Source: Ramlibacter cellulosilyticus (GTDB taxonomy: Bacteria; Pseudomonadota; Gammaproteobacteria; Burkholderiales; Burkholderiaceae_C). From it: DNA of 64,000 nt. Below are positions 1 to 9,700 of the stretch, piece by piece. Within the stretch, counting starts at the first letter, position 1, and each line of letters begins with the position of its first letter. The stretch is from assembly GCF_014297465.1 (NCBI RefSeq), contig NZ_JACORT010000001.1, positions 806,001-870,000 of the forward strand, in the 5' to 3' direction. Position numbers and translations under genes: made by a program. A model generated the notes under the pieces. That model was not told where the DNA came from and searched no databases. It worked only from the letters and a program-made list of their open reading frames with translations.

Positions 1-483
1 GACCCGCTGTTCTCCAACGTGGGCAAGCTGCTGCTGGCCACGCAGATCTACGACATGCACCGCATCGCGCACTACGTGAGCGGCGGCCTGGTGGTGACGC
101 TGCCCGGTCCGGACGAGGACCACAATCCGGAAACGGGCGCGAAGCTCGCCGACGTGCTGCGCGCGAGCCCGGACGTGCCTTACGACAAGCGCATCGAGGT
201 GGCGCGCTTCCTCGAGGACCTGAGCGCGGGCTACCAGGGCGGGTGGTACAGCCTCATCAGCCTGCACGGCGGCGGCTCGCCCGCGGCGATGAAGCAGGAG
301 ATCTGGCGGCACTACCCCGTGGGATCCAAGGTGGAACTCGTGGAGCGCCTGCTGGAACGCGGCGTGCTGCACGACCCGCAACGCGCGATCACGCGCAACC
401 GCCAGCCGGGAAAATGCTGCGACATGGGCTGCAGCGCGCCGGGACAAGCGGTGATGGTGGACCTGCCCGCCAAGCGCGGGTAG
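1..483 (+). CDS. 4-hydroxyphenylacetate 3-hydroxylase / 4-hydroxybutyryl-CoA dehydratase family protein (C-terminal part)
   Basis: The reading frame is open from base 1, so only the last 160 codons are present and the start lies outside the window. The visible part carries the family C-terminal pattern HYVSGGLVVTLPGP followed by an acidic spacer and a SLHGGGSP segment, as in the HpaB/AbfD flavoprotein fold. Members either hydroxylate phenols with reduced flavin or dehydrate 4-hydroxybutyryl-CoA. The tail ends with a Cys-rich patch (KCCDMGC). The Fe-S ligands that would separate the two activities lie in the missing N-terminal part, so the substrate cannot be decided. The neighbours are on the opposite strand and give no pathway hint. 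Confidence 0.8.
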   Translation, partial: DPLFSNVGKLLLATQIYDMHRIAHYVSGGLVVTLPGPDEDHNPETGAKLADVLRASPDVPYDKRIEVARFLEDLSAGYQGGWYSLISLHGGGSPAAMKQEIWRHYPVGSKVELVERLLERGVLHDPQRAITRNRQPGKCCDMGCSAPGQAVMVDLPAKRG

Positions 484-486
484 CTT

Positions 487-960
487 TCAGACTTCGCCGC
501 CGAACGCCTTCACCAGGTTGGCGATGTACTTCTCCACCAGCTTCTCGAATTCCGCGGCGACGATCGGCTCCACCACCATCTTCATGAGGCCCGGCACCGG
601 CACGTCGACGCTGCCGGCCGTCTCGAAGACGATCTTCGTGGACTTGCCCTTGTTGTCGGTGATCTTCCAGTGGCCGCCGACCTGGGCGTTGCCCACCCCT
701 TTCACGGGCGTCCACTTCACCAGGCCCTTCGCCTTGTCGGCCGTGTACTTGCAGGCATACACGGTCTGGATGTTCACCTGCGCGGTGCCCACCTTCTGCA
801 TCTCCCACTGGTACACGCCGTCGCCGAGGTCGGTGAGCTTCTGCACCTTGGGAAAATGGGAAACGGACTTCGGCACGTCCGAGAGGAGGGCGAAGACCTC
901 GTCGAACTTCGCCTTGACCTCGAATTCGTAGCCCAGGTCGATGTGCACGCTGACCGTCAT
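487..960 (-). CDS. SRPBCC (START-like/polyketide cyclase) family protein
   Basis: This 157-residue protein begins MTVSVHIDLGYEFEVKAKFDEVFALLSDV, the usual first strand and helix of the SRPBCC fold. A long C-terminal helix (PIVAAEFEKLVEKYIANLVKA) is typical of the helix-grip architecture that encloses a hydrophobic cavity. Members bind lipids or small hydrophobic ligands, or act as cyclases. No catalytic residues can be assigned. It ends 3 bp from the stop of the convergent flavoprotein gene. No signal peptide is seen, so it is probably cytoplasmic. Confidence 0.75.
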   Translation of the reverse strand: MTVSVHIDLGYEFEVKAKFDEVFALLSDVPKSVSHFPKVQKLTDLGDGVYQWEMQKVGTAQVNIQTVYACKYTADKAKGLVKWTPVKGVGNAQVGGHWKITDNKGKSTKIVFETAGSVDVPVPGLMKMVVEPIVAAEFEKLVEKYIANLVKAFGGEV

Positions 961-995
961 GGCGCCTCCTCTGTGGGTGGGGCGAGCCCGGTGGC

Positions 996-1310
996 TCAGC
1001 GGGCCATTCTGCCAGCCGCCGCCTGCGCCGCCTCCACCAGGGTGCCGACGGCCCGCTCGGCGCCCGTGGCGGACACCGCCACGCCCTTGCCGTAGTAGCC
1101 GGCAACCACGTCGCGGAAGTGGCTCGCATTGCGGCGGGTCTCCGCCGACAGCTTGGGGCTGGACTCGGCGAAGGCGCGGTCCCAGCGGGCGCGGGCGACG
1201 CTGCCCAGGCGGCCGGCACCGGAGCGGTAACCGGCGATGGCGCGGTGCGCGCCGCGGTCGAAGCCGGCGATCCATTGCCGGGCCGTGGCCTGCATGGTGG
1301 TCTTGTCCAT
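996..1310 (-). CDS. small conserved hypothetical protein
   Basis: This 104-residue, Ala/Arg-rich protein is predicted to be largely helical (MDKTTMQATARQWIAGFDRGAHRAIAGY). The C-terminal half, AERAVGTLVEAAQAAAGRMAR, could form an amphipathic helix like those of phasin-type proteins, but no diagnostic motif is present. It lies 35 bp upstream of the SRPBCC gene on the same strand, so the two may be co-transcribed. The upstream region contains several CCCTAGGG palindromes. I do not recognise a function. Confidence 0.6.
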   Translation of the reverse strand: MDKTTMQATARQWIAGFDRGAHRAIAGYRSGAGRLGSVARARWDRAFAESSPKLSAETRRNASHFRDVVAGYYGKGVAVSATGAERAVGTLVEAAQAAAGRMAR

Positions 1311-1497
1311 GGAAAGGTTCTCCTGTGTCGTTGCGTTCCATTGTCCGCACGGCCCCTAGGGCGGGCGACCTAATACCCTAGGGCGCAGCCCCTAGCACAG
1401 GGGGCCTGTCCCTGCTTGATCCCCGGCAAGCAGGTTTTCGGCAAAGGTGTTAACTTCGCACGCGCAAAGACACCCGGGCGAAGAGACAAGAATTCCC

Positions 1498-3051
1498 ATG
1501 AGCAAACTGCAAGCCGCCTTGAGCACGCTCGCGCCCGCGCGGCTGCAAGGCATCCGGCGCGGCATCGAGAAGGAGAGCCTGCGCGCCACCCCGGCCGGCG
1601 CCCTCGCACTCACCCCGCATCCCACCGCGCTGGGCTCCGCCCTCACGCACCCCAACATCACCACCGACTACAGCGAGTCGCAGCTGGAGCTGATCACGGG
1701 CGTCCACGCCAGCGTGGAACAGTGCCTGGAGGAACTCACGCAGGTCCACCAGTTCACCTACCGCGCGCTCGGCGACGAGATGCTGTGGGTCAGCAGCATG
1801 CCCTGCTCGCTGCCGGCGGACGAGAACATCCCGATCGGGCGCTACGGTGCGTCCAACGTCGGCCGCGCGAAGAGCGTCTACCGCATGGGCCTGGCCCACC
1901 GCTACGGGCGGCGCATGCAGACGATCTCCGGCATCCACTACAACTGGTCGCTGCCCGGCGTGAGCGACCCGGAATACTTCGGGCTGATCCGCAACTTCCG
2001 GCGGCATGCCTTCCTGCTGCTGTACCTGTTCGGCGCGTCGCCGGCGGCGTGTTCCACCTTCGTCGCGGGCCGCAAGCACGAGCTGCAGACGCTGTCGCCC
2101 GGCACGGTGTACATGCCGTACGGCACCTCGCTGCGCATGGGGCGCCTGGGCTACCAGAGCGAGGCGCAGGCGAGCCTGGCCGTCAGCTACAACAGCCTCG
2201 AGGGCTACGCCGCGTCGCTCCACGAGGCGCTCACCAAGCCTTACCCCGCCTACGAGAAGGTCGGCATCACGAACCCGGGCGGCGAGTACAACCAGCTCGC
2301 CACCACGCTGCTGCAGATCGAGAACGAGTTCTACGGCACGATCCGGCCGAAGCGGGTGATCCGTCCCGGCGAGCGGCCGCTGCACGCCCTGCGCGAGCGC
2401 GGCGTCGAGTACGTCGAGGTGCGGCTCATGGACCTCGACCCATTCGTGCCGGTCGGCATCAAGGCGCAGACCATGCGCTTCCTGGACATCTTCCTGCTGC
2501 ACTGCCTGCTGGCCGACAGCCCGCAGGACACGCCGCAGGAGATCGCCGCGCTCGGACGCAACCAGCACCGCACCGCGGCCTACGGCCGCGACCCCGCCGC
2601 GATGCTGGAACGCCAGGGCCGCGAGGTGAAGCTGACCGACTGGGGCGGCGAGATCGTCGCGGAATGCGCGCCGATCGCCGCGCTGCTGGACGAGGTGCAC
2701 GGCACCACCGACTACGGCGACGCGCTGCGCGCCGCCGAGGCGCTGCTGCACAACCCGGACATGCTGCCTTCCGCGCGCGTCCTCGCCGCGATGGCCCGCG
2801 AGCACGACAACAGCTTCGCGCAGTTCACGCGCGCGCAGTCGGAGCTCGCCAAGGCCAAGCTGCTCAGGCTGCCCTGGACGGGCGGCCTGCAGGCGAAGAT
2901 GGAAGCGCTGGCCAGCCAGTCCATCCAGGACCAGGCGGAGGTCGAGGCCGCGGACACGATGCCTTTCGAGCAGTACCGCCAGCAGTACGTCTCCCCCGAA
3001 CGCCTCGGCCTCACGCAGGCCGCCGTGGCGCCGGCGCTCGCCGCCGTCTGA
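1498..3051 (+). CDS. gshA: glutamate-cysteine ligase
   Basis: GshA joins L-glutamate and L-cysteine with ATP to give gamma-glutamylcysteine, the first step of glutathione synthesis in the cytoplasm. The 517-residue product is full length for the proteobacterial type 1 family. It shows the expected N-terminal RRGIEKESLR motif, the glutamate/ATP-site stretch TDYSESQLELIT, and the SGIHYNWSLP segment near residue 145. ATG at 1498 fits the family N-terminus better than the GTG 51 bp upstream. The gene stands alone, with a 187 bp upstream region shared divergently with the small hypothetical at 996-1310. Confidence 0.95.
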   Translation: MSKLQAALSTLAPARLQGIRRGIEKESLRATPAGALALTPHPTALGSALTHPNITTDYSESQLELITGVHASVEQCLEELTQVHQFTYRALGDEMLWVSSMPCSLPADENIPIGRYGASNVGRAKSVYRMGLAHRYGRRMQTISGIHYNWSLPGVSDPEYFGLIRNFRRHAFLLLYLFGASPAACSTFVAGRKHELQTLSPGTVYMPYGTSLRMGRLGYQSEAQASLAVSYNSLEGYAASLHEALTKPYPAYEKVGITNPGGEYNQLATTLLQIENEFYGTIRPKRVIRPGERPLHALRERGVEYVEVRLMDLDPFVPVGIKAQTMRFLDIFLLHCLLADSPQDTPQEIAALGRNQHRTAAYGRDPAAMLERQGREVKLTDWGGEIVAECAPIAALLDEVHGTTDYGDALRAAEALLHNPDMLPSARVLAAMAREHDNSFAQFTRAQSELAKAKLLRLPWTGGLQAKMEALASQSIQDQAEVEAADTMPFEQYRQQYVSPERLGLTQAAVAPALAAV

Positions 3052-3139
3052 CCGCCGGGCGCGACCGTCCGGCCGCGCGGTGTGGCGGATCGCGCCATTG
3101 TCGGCAGCACGGCGGCGCGCGATGCGCGAAAGTGCGGGC

Positions 3140-3604
3140 ATGAACACGACCACCTCTCCCGCCCGCCTGCTGGCCATCGTCCTCGCCTGCGCCTTCGCGG
3201 CCGCGCCCGTGCTTGCGAAGAACGACAAGCACGAGGACAAGCACGAACACAAGCATGGCAGGAAGCAGGCGGACGAGCGCGGCCACGGACCGCGGCAGGG
3301 CGCCTTCTTCACGGGTCGCCATCGCGATTCGGTGCACACGTACTACGCGTCGGGCAAGCACTGCCCGCCCGGCCTCGCGAAGAAGAACAACGGCTGCATG
3401 CCCCCCGGCCAGGCGAAGAAGCAGTGGAACGTGGGCCAGCCGCTGCCCACCACGGTGGTGATCGCCCCGGTGCCGCAGCAGATCATCGTCACGCTGCCGC
3501 CGGTGCCCGTCGGCCACAAGTACGTGCAGGTCGCCGGCGACATCCTGCTGGTCGCCGCCGGCTCGATGATGGTCGTCGACGGCATCAACGGCCTGATGCG
3601 TTGA
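3140..3604 (+). CDS. RcnB/CigR-like secreted protein
   Basis: This 154-residue protein has a clear signal peptide (MNTTTSPARLLAIVLACAFAAAPVLA). A Lys/His/Asp/Glu-rich linker (about 25-55) follows, with repeated K-H-E motifs. The C-terminal domain has the CigR/RcnB pattern: CPPGLAKKNNGCMPPGQAKK, then repeated LP...LPP and a final Y-VQVAGDILLV helix. Members are periplasmic or membrane-attached; RcnB is linked to nickel/cobalt homeostasis and CigR to virulence control in Salmonella. The role here is unknown. An in-frame ATG at 3122 is possible, but 3140 gives the cleaner signal peptide. A strong terminator follows. Confidence 0.75.
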   Translation: MNTTTSPARLLAIVLACAFAAAPVLAKNDKHEDKHEHKHGRKQADERGHGPRQGAFFTGRHRDSVHTYYASGKHCPPGLAKKNNGCMPPGQAKKQWNVGQPLPTTVVIAPVPQQIIVTLPPVPVGHKYVQVAGDILLVAAGSMMVVDGINGLMR

Positions 3605-3610
3605 CGCACG

Positions 3611-3638
3611 AAAAAAAGCGGCGCACTGCGCCGCTTTT
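3611..3638. terminator. bidirectional Rho-independent terminator
   Basis: A 9-bp GC-rich stem (AAGCGGCGC / GCGCCGCTT) with a 3-base loop is flanked by an A-run on the left and a T-run on the right. It can therefore serve both the CigR-like gene and the convergent tctA. Confidence 0.9.
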
Positions 3639-3655
3639 CCTTTTCTCGAGGAGGT

Positions 3656-5158
3656 TCACGCCTCCTGGAACGCATCCTCCCGCGTCTTCCGGATCGCCGG
3701 CAGCGCCACGATCACCAGCAGCACCAGCGTAGCCACCAGCAGCGTGGCGGACAGCGGCCGCGTGACCAGCGTCGAGAAGTCCCCGCGCGACAGCAGCAGC
3801 GCGCGGCGCAGGTTCTCCTCCATCATCGGCCCGAGCACGAAACCGAGCAGCAGCGGCGCCGGCTCCATGCCGCAGCGGGCGAACACGTAGCCGGCGATGC
3901 CGAAGCCCGCCGTCACGAAGACGTCGAAGGTGTTGTTGTTGATCGAGTAGACCCCGATGCAGCAGAACACGAGGATGGCGGGGTACAGGTACTTGTAGGG
4001 AACCTTCAGCAGCTTCACCCACAGGCCGATCAGCGGCAGGTTGAGGATGATCAGCATCGCGTTGCCGATCCACATCGAGGCGATCAGGCCCCAGAACAGC
4101 TCGGGGTTGCTGGTCATGACCTGCGGCCCGGGCTGGATGTTGTGGATGGTCATCGCGCCCACCATCAGCGCCATCACCACGTTGGACGGGATGCCCAGCG
4201 TGAGCAGCGGCACGAAGGAGGTCTGCGCGCCGGCGTTGTTGGCGGCCTCGGGCCCGGCGACGCCTTCGATCGCGCCCTGGCCGAACTCGCCGGGCCGCTT
4301 CGACAGCTTCTTCTCCAGCGTGTAGGAGGCGAAGGAAGACAGGGTCGCGCCGCCGCCGGGCAGCATGCCCAGCGCGGAGCCCAGCGCCGTGCCGCGCACG
4401 GCGGCCGGCAGCATGCGCTTGAAGTCCTCCATCGTCGGGAACAGGTTCGTCACCTTGTTCGTGAAGGTCTCGCGGTGCTCCCGCTGCTCCACGTTGGCGA
4501 TGATCTCGGCGAAACCGAACAGGCCCATGGCCACGGCGACGAAGTTGATGCCGTCGGTGAGCTCGGGGATGTCGAAGGAATAGCGCGCGACCCCGGAGTT
4601 CACGTCGGTGCCCACCAGGCCCAGCACGAGGCCCAGGAGGATCATGCCGATCGCCTTGACCAGCGACCCCGACGCCAGCACCACGGCGCCCACCAGCCCC
4701 AGCACCATCAGCGAGAAGTATTCCGCCGGGCCGAAGTTGAAGGCGAGTTCCGCCATCGGGGTGGCGAAGGCCGCGAGCAGCAGCGTGGCCACGCAGCCCG
4801 CGATGAACGAGCTGATGCCGGCGGTGGCGAGCGCCGCGCCCGCGCGGCCCTTGCGCGCCATCTGGTAGCCGTCCAGCGCCGTCACCACGGAGGAAGACTC
4901 GCCCGGCAGGTTGACCAGGATGGCCGTCGTGGAGCCGCCGTACTGCGCGCCGTAGTAGATGCCGGCCAGCATGATCAGCGCCGACACGGGCGGCAGGGTG
5001 TACGTGATTGGCAGCAGCATCGCGATCGTCGTCGACGGGCCGAGGCCGGGCAGCACCCCGATCAGCGTGCCCAGCAGGCAGCCGACGAAGGCGTAGAGGA
5101 GGTTGTGCAGGCTCAGGGCCGTGTCGAAGCCGAGCGCCAGGTGGGAAATCAGTTCCAT
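3656..5158 (-). CDS. tctA: tripartite tricarboxylate transporter permease, large subunit
   Basis: This 500-residue membrane protein is the main permease of a TctABC-type carboxylate uptake system. The family signatures are present: a glycine-rich GTLIGVLPGLGPSTTIAMLLP stretch near residue 30, YYGAQYGGSTTAILVNLPGE at about 70-90, and a second loop GTALGSALGMLPGGGATLSSF in the middle. About 10-12 hydrophobic segments are visible. ATG at 5158 lies 10 bp after tctB, so the two are one operon. No TctC lies beside them; a Bug receptor occurs far away at 61.5-62.5 kb. The substrate is not predictable from sequence. Confidence 0.93.
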   Translation of the reverse strand: MELISHLALGFDTALSLHNLLYAFVGCLLGTLIGVLPGLGPSTTIAMLLPITYTLPPVSALIMLAGIYYGAQYGGSTTAILVNLPGESSSVVTALDGYQMARKGRAGAALATAGISSFIAGCVATLLLAAFATPMAELAFNFGPAEYFSLMVLGLVGAVVLASGSLVKAIGMILLGLVLGLVGTDVNSGVARYSFDIPELTDGINFVAVAMGLFGFAEIIANVEQREHRETFTNKVTNLFPTMEDFKRMLPAAVRGTALGSALGMLPGGGATLSSFASYTLEKKLSKRPGEFGQGAIEGVAGPEAANNAGAQTSFVPLLTLGIPSNVVMALMVGAMTIHNIQPGPQVMTSNPELFWGLIASMWIGNAMLIILNLPLIGLWVKLLKVPYKYLYPAILVFCCIGVYSINNNTFDVFVTAGFGIAGYVFARCGMEPAPLLLGFVLGPMMEENLRRALLLSRGDFSTLVTRPLSATLLVATLVLLVIVALPAIRKTREDAFQEA

Positions 5159-5168
5159 GGCAGGGTCC

Positions 5169-5633
5169 TCACTGCAGGAAGGTGGGCCACAGCGGGATCT
5201 GCAGGTGGATGCCGCGGATGAACACGCCCACGCTGAACGCGATGAGCACGGCTGCGTTGACCAGCGTGGCGCGCCACTTGAACTCGTGGCTGCCCAGGCT
5301 GGAGACGATGACGAGCACCGCCAGCGACAGCACGAGCCCGGCGTGCTGCAGCAGCACCCCGAACAGCACCACGGCGCCGAGGATCCAGGCGATCGTGCCG
5401 AATTCCGGGCGCTTGACGTGCTCCTCCGCCGCGTGGACGCGCACGCCGGCGGCGGCGGTGGCGATGCCCACGAGGACCAGGAGGATGCCGACCCAGAACG
5501 GGAACCAGCCGGGGCCCATGCGCGCCGCGTCGCCGAGCTTGTAGTTGAGGGCACCGAGGCTGAACCCGGCGCCTGCGAGGACGTACACCACTCCTGCGGC
5601 CACGTCCTTCTGGTTGCGGATGCGTAACTTCAT
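5169..5633 (-). CDS. tctB: tripartite tricarboxylate transporter, small membrane subunit TctB
   Basis: The 154-residue protein has four hydrophobic segments and the TctB beginning: charged MKLRIRNQKDVAAG, then a first membrane helix and the GDAARMGPGWFPFWVG motif at about 35-50. It partners TctA in the inner membrane. The order tctB-tctA on one strand is usual. Its promoter region is shared with the divergent MarR gene and contains two palindromes that could be operators. Confidence 0.9.
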   Translation of the reverse strand: MKLRIRNQKDVAAGVVYVLAGAGFSLGALNYKLGDAARMGPGWFPFWVGILLVLVGIATAAAGVRVHAAEEHVKRPEFGTIAWILGAVVLFGVLLQHAGLVLSLAVLVIVSSLGSHEFKWRATLVNAAVLIAFSVGVFIRGIHLQIPLWPTFLQ

Positions 5634-5669
5634 CGCACCTTGTCTCCTTGCGTTTGAAGAGCGGTTTAT

Positions 5670-5706
5670 ATCATGGCATGATCTAAATACATCGCGCCGT
5701 GATGTA
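5670..5706. promoter_or_regulatory. putative MarR operator pair between tctBA and marR
   Basis: Two inverted repeats lie in the 123 bp between the divergent starts. One is ATCATGGCATGAT (5670-5682). The other has arms TACATC at 5688-5693 and GATGTA at 5701-5706. Their spacing and position between a MarR gene and the operon it faces suggest operators overlapping the promoters. This is inference from position and symmetry only. Confidence 0.5.
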
Positions 5707-5756
5707 ACTTGACTCGGCCGGCGGGTGTACATTGGCAGGCTGAGGGGACCGGTACC

Positions 5757-6182
5757 ATGGACATGAGGACGAAGGTGCAGCCGCTGGACAAGGCGGGGCT
5801 CGAGCGGCAGTCGCAGTTCCGCTACGAGCTGCGCAGGTTCCTGCGCTTCGGCGAGGACGCGGCGAAGGCGGCCGGCGTCACCGCCGTGCAGTACCACCTG
5901 ATGCTGCACACCCAGGGTTTTCCCGGGCGCGACTGGGCGAGTATCGGCGAGCTGGCCGAGCGGCTGCAGACGGCGCCGCATGGCGTCGTCGCGCTGGTCA
6001 CCCGCGGCGAGGAAGCCGGCCTCGTCCGCCGGCAGCCCAACGAGCAGGACGGCCGCCTGGTCGAGGTGCACCTGACCGCGAAGGGGCGGCGCCTGGTCGG
6101 CGCGCTCGCGGCACAGCACCGCGCGCAGCTCGGCGCGCTGGCTGCGGTGATCGAAGCCGCGCGCGCGAGCGCGGAGGGTTAG
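5757..6182 (+). CDS. MarR family transcriptional regulator
   Basis: The 141-residue protein has a winged helix-turn-helix: [13 protein letters not shown] leads in, then [30 protein letters not shown] as the helix-turn-helix and [18 protein letters not shown] as the wing. MarR proteins bind DNA as dimers and release it on binding a small, often phenolic or carboxylate, ligand. Divergence from tctBA suggests it controls carboxylate uptake. ATG at 5757 was chosen over an upstream ATG-like start at 5709 because it begins at the usual distance from the first helix. Confidence 0.88.
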   Translation: MDMRTKVQPLDKAGLERQSQFRYELRRFLRFGEDAAKAAGVTAVQYHLMLHTQGFPGRDWASIGELAERLQTAPHGVVALVTRGEEAGLVRRQPNEQDGRLVEVHLTAKGRRLVGALAAQHRAQLGALAAVIEAARASAEG

Positions 6183-6234
6183 CCGCGGCCGCCGGGCCGC
6201 CGGGCCGTCGCGAGCAGCCGGCTCGCCAAACGCT

Positions 6235-6240
6235 TACAAT
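6235..6240 (+). promoter_or_regulatory. putative -10 element for infA
   Basis: TACAAT in the context CGCTTACAATTCG is a good Burkholderiales -10 hexamer. It implies an untranslated leader of roughly 180 nt before infA (6247-6427). This leader contains GC-rich inverted repeats, for example around 6340-6362, but no recognised riboswitch. Confidence 0.45.
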
Positions 6241-6427
6241 TCGAAGATTGGGGGTTGGTGTGCGCCCAGCGCAGCGCCGGCCCGTATTCGCGGACCCGCC
6301 CCTGCGTTTCGCAGGTACCCGTGGCACAAAGGTCTGCCTGCTCCGGCCGCTGGGCCGGCCCATCCAACCACCAGCCGGCGCTGCCCTCCGCGAGAAGGGC
6401 CCGCCTGGCTGTGCCAGAGGAGCCTGC

Positions 6428-6691
6428 ATGGCGAAGGAAGAACTGATCGAAATGAACGGCCGCGTGGCCGAAATCCTGCCGGACTCGCGCTACCGCGTGA
6501 TCCTGGACAACGGCCACGAACTGGTGGCCTACACGGGCGGCAAGATGCGCAAGAACCACATCCGCATCATCGCCGGCGACCTGGTGAGCCTGGAGCTCTC
6601 CCCGTACGACCTGAGCAAGGGGCGCATCATGTTCCGCCACCTGCCGAACCGCAACACGGGCGGCCCGCCGCCGCAGCACCGCCGTCGCTGA
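6428..6691 (+). CDS. infA: translation initiation factor IF-1
   Basis: This 87-residue OB-fold protein ([24 protein letters not shown], then [15 protein letters not shown]) binds the 30S A site during initiation. It is longer than the 72-residue form because of a Gly/Pro/His/Arg tail ([11 protein letters not shown]). It is not in a ribosomal-protein operon. Stand-alone IF-1 with a C-terminal extension is known as a second infA in many betaproteobacteria. A good AGGAG ribosome site precedes the ATG, and a strong terminator follows. Confidence 0.96.
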   Translation: MAKEELIEMNGRVAEILPDSRYRVILDNGHELVAYTGGKMRKNHIRIIAGDLVSLELSPYDLSKGRIMFRHLPNRNTGGPPPQHRRR

Positions 6692-6707
6692 CCCGGCGAC
6701 GTCCCGC

Positions 6708-6734
6708 AAGCGGCCCATCGGGCCGCTTTTCTTT
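6708..6734 (+). terminator. Rho-independent terminator after infA
   Basis: Stem AAGCGGCCC / GGGCCGCTT with a 3-base loop, followed by TTTTCTTTT. It lies 17 bp after the infA stop. Confidence 0.9.
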
Positions 6735-6742
6735 TGCCCGCC

Positions 6743-9700
6743 TCACTGCACCTCGACTTCGTCCAGGTGCCTGCGCAACCGCTCGATGTCGCCGCGCAGC
6801 GCGTCCTCCGACCCGTCGGCCGCGTGCGCCGAGATGGCGCGGCTTTGCCACGCCGCCCACTGGAACCCGAACAGCGCCAGGCCGCCGGCCGCGCGGTGCG
6901 CCACGGTGCGCAGCTGCGTGCGGTCGCCCGCGGCCAGCGCGTCGGCCATGTGGTCCACCAGCCGGCGGCGGGAATCGAGGAAGGCGCCCACTTCGCCGAG
7001 CAGCTCGCGATCGACGTGCACCGCCGCGTCCGGCAGGACCGGGGCTTCCGCGTTCGATGCGCGCGGCGCGGCCGTTTCCAGCGGCGCGGGTTCCGAGACC
7101 GGCACGTCGGTGCGCCCCAGCTCGTGCAGCAGCGTGAGCAGCGCCTCGCGCGTGAAGGGCTTGGCGAGGTAGCGGTTGCTGCCCGCTTCCAGCCCGCGCC
7201 GGATGGAGGCCGCGTCGTCGTTCGAGGACATCATGACGATGGCGGTCGGTCGCCGCGCCTCCCCGTGCTCGAGGCGCCGGATCCAGGCCACGGCCTCGAG
7301 TCCGTCCATGACCGGCATCTCCATGTCGATCAGCACGATGTCCGGCCACTGGCGCGCCACCGCGTCGATGGCGCCGACGCCGTTGGCCGCGGTCTCCACG
7401 GTGAACGGCGGCGACGGCAGGTAGCGCAGCAGCAGCAGCCGGTTGTATTCGTCGTCGTCCACCACCAGCACCCGCCGCGGCGGGAAGTCCGCCGCGGTGA
7501 CCTGCGGCGCGGCGGCGACGGGTTGCGCACTCGGCGCCGCGGCCAATGCCTCGGCCTCCAGCGCCTGCAGGCACAGCGTGAGCACGGTGCCGCTGTAGCC
7601 CGTCTGCATCTCCAGTTCGCCGTTCTGCACCCGTGCCATGAGGCGCGCGGAGTAGGTGCCCAGGCCGGTGCCGCCGCTCTTGCCCGCGGTGACGTACTTG
7701 TCGAAGAAGCGGCTGACGATCGCCTCCGGCACGCGCGACGGGTTGTGGACGCGCACGCGCAGCGGGTCGCCTGCTTCCAGGCGCACCGTCACCGTGCCGC
7801 CGCGCGGCGTCGCCTCGATGGCATTCTTCAGCACGTTGGCCAGGATGGAGTAGCAAAGCAGCTCCTCCGCCCGCGCGTACACGGGCTGCGGAGGCGCTTC
7901 CTCCACCCGCACCTGCACCTGCGCCGCCTGCGCGAGGGGCAGCAGGTCCAGCTTCACGCGCGCGATGACGTCGGCCACGTTCACGGCCTGCGGCCGGAAG
8001 GGGTAGGTGCCCAGTTCCATGCGGGAGAGGTCCAGCGACAGGTTGACCATCTCCAGCATGCGGAAGCCCGCGCGCTCCGCGATGGCCAGCAGCTCGCGCT
8101 GGTCCTCCGGCACGTTGGCGTCCTCGCGCAGCAGGCGGGCGACGCCGATGATGCTGTTCAGCGGCGTCTTCAGGTCGTGGCGCGACATGCGCTCGACGTC
8201 CTCGCGCAGCCGTGCGTTCTCGGCGAGCGCCGCGTTCTGCCGCTTCAGGCCTTCGGCGACGGCGCGCTGGTCGGTGATGTCGTGGAAGGAGCAGATGTAG
8301 CGCAGCGTGCGGCCGTCCGCGCCGCGCAGGCTGATCGCCTCCGCGTGCACCCACACCGCGCCGCCGTCGGCGCGCAGCAGGCGGTATTCGTGCGGCTCGT
8401 GCTTCATCTCGCCGCCGCGCACCGAGCGGTCGCGCAGCTGGTTCATGAACACGTCCTGGACCAGCGAGCGGTCGTCCGGATGGACGCGCTCGAAGAAGAG
8501 GGGCCACTCGCGGGTGTCGGTGTCCGGCGGATAGCCCATGATCTCCAGCAGCCGCGCCGAGTAGCGGGTGAGGTTGCGCGTGTAGTCCCAGTCCAGGATG
8601 CCGGCATGCGTGGCGCGCACGAGCAGGTCCACCTTCTCGCGTTCCTCGGCGCTGCGCAGTTCCTCGACGTTCAGCGCGCGGCCGAGCCGGCGCAGCAGCA
8701 CGACGCCCGGCGAGAGCACGAACGCGAGCAGGCCGAAGGCCGTGATGCCGCGCTGCGCGAGGTCGGAAGGCACCTGCGACAGGTTGACCGCCAGCACGGC
8801 GGCCAGGCAGCCCATGCCGGTCAGGATCACGCCCGCGTCGGGCCGTCCCTGGCGCGCCGCGCGGGCGAGCTGCCACAGGACGTACAGGCCGATGGCGAAG
8901 CCCAGCACCTGACCGTACAGGACGTACCGGCTGTAGACGCGGGCGGGGGTGAAGTCGATCACCAGGATGCCGACGGCCCACGCGACCAGCAGCACGCGCA
9001 CGGCGAGCGGACGCAGGGTGCGCGGGAACAGGCGGTCCACGAGCAGCAGGAACAGGCCCATGGCGAGGAACCAGGAGGTGTATTCCGTGCGCAGGAACAC
9101 CTCCCATGGGGTCTCGGCCCCTTTCCAGAGCTGCAGCAGCAGCCGTTCGCCGGTCATGTCCGCATAGACGGTCTGCGCCAGCGCGAACAGCCCGAACAGC
9201 AGCGGCGCCTTCTCCTTCGGCCGCACCAGGAAGAAGAACAGCGGCGAGATGCTCAGCACGAGGTAGGCGCCCACCAGCAGCGTGTCGAGCGCAAAGCGCT
9301 GCTGCGACTCCACCGCGAGCTGCTCGATCGGGCCGGCCACCGGCGCGCGGATCACGCCGCCGGCGCGGTGCGACCAGTTGGACAGGTGCATCGTCACCCG
9401 CAGCGGGCAGGGATAGGAGTCGGTCAGCTGCGCGCGGCGGCCGATGGCGGGCTGCGCCTCGTCCTCGCTCGTGCCCGGCATGCCTTGCGCCGCGACCAGC
9501 CGCCCGTTGATGTAGGTGCGCATGGCCGTGCGCTGCGGCGGCACGGACAGGGCGAGCTGCTGGCCTTCCGGGCAGCGCACGACCAGCGAGTAGCTCGCAA
9601 AACCGTCGGGACCGGGCGGCTTGCCGTCGACGCGGAGCTCGTTCCAGATGCCGGGCACGGGGGCGATGCCGGGGAGGGACGCGTCGTCCGCGGGATCGAC

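Noticed and set aside
1450..3339. 629-codon open frame antisense to gshA
   Set aside because: Shadow of a high-GC gene; Arg/Leu/Val/His-rich composition with no family motif, and gshA is certain.
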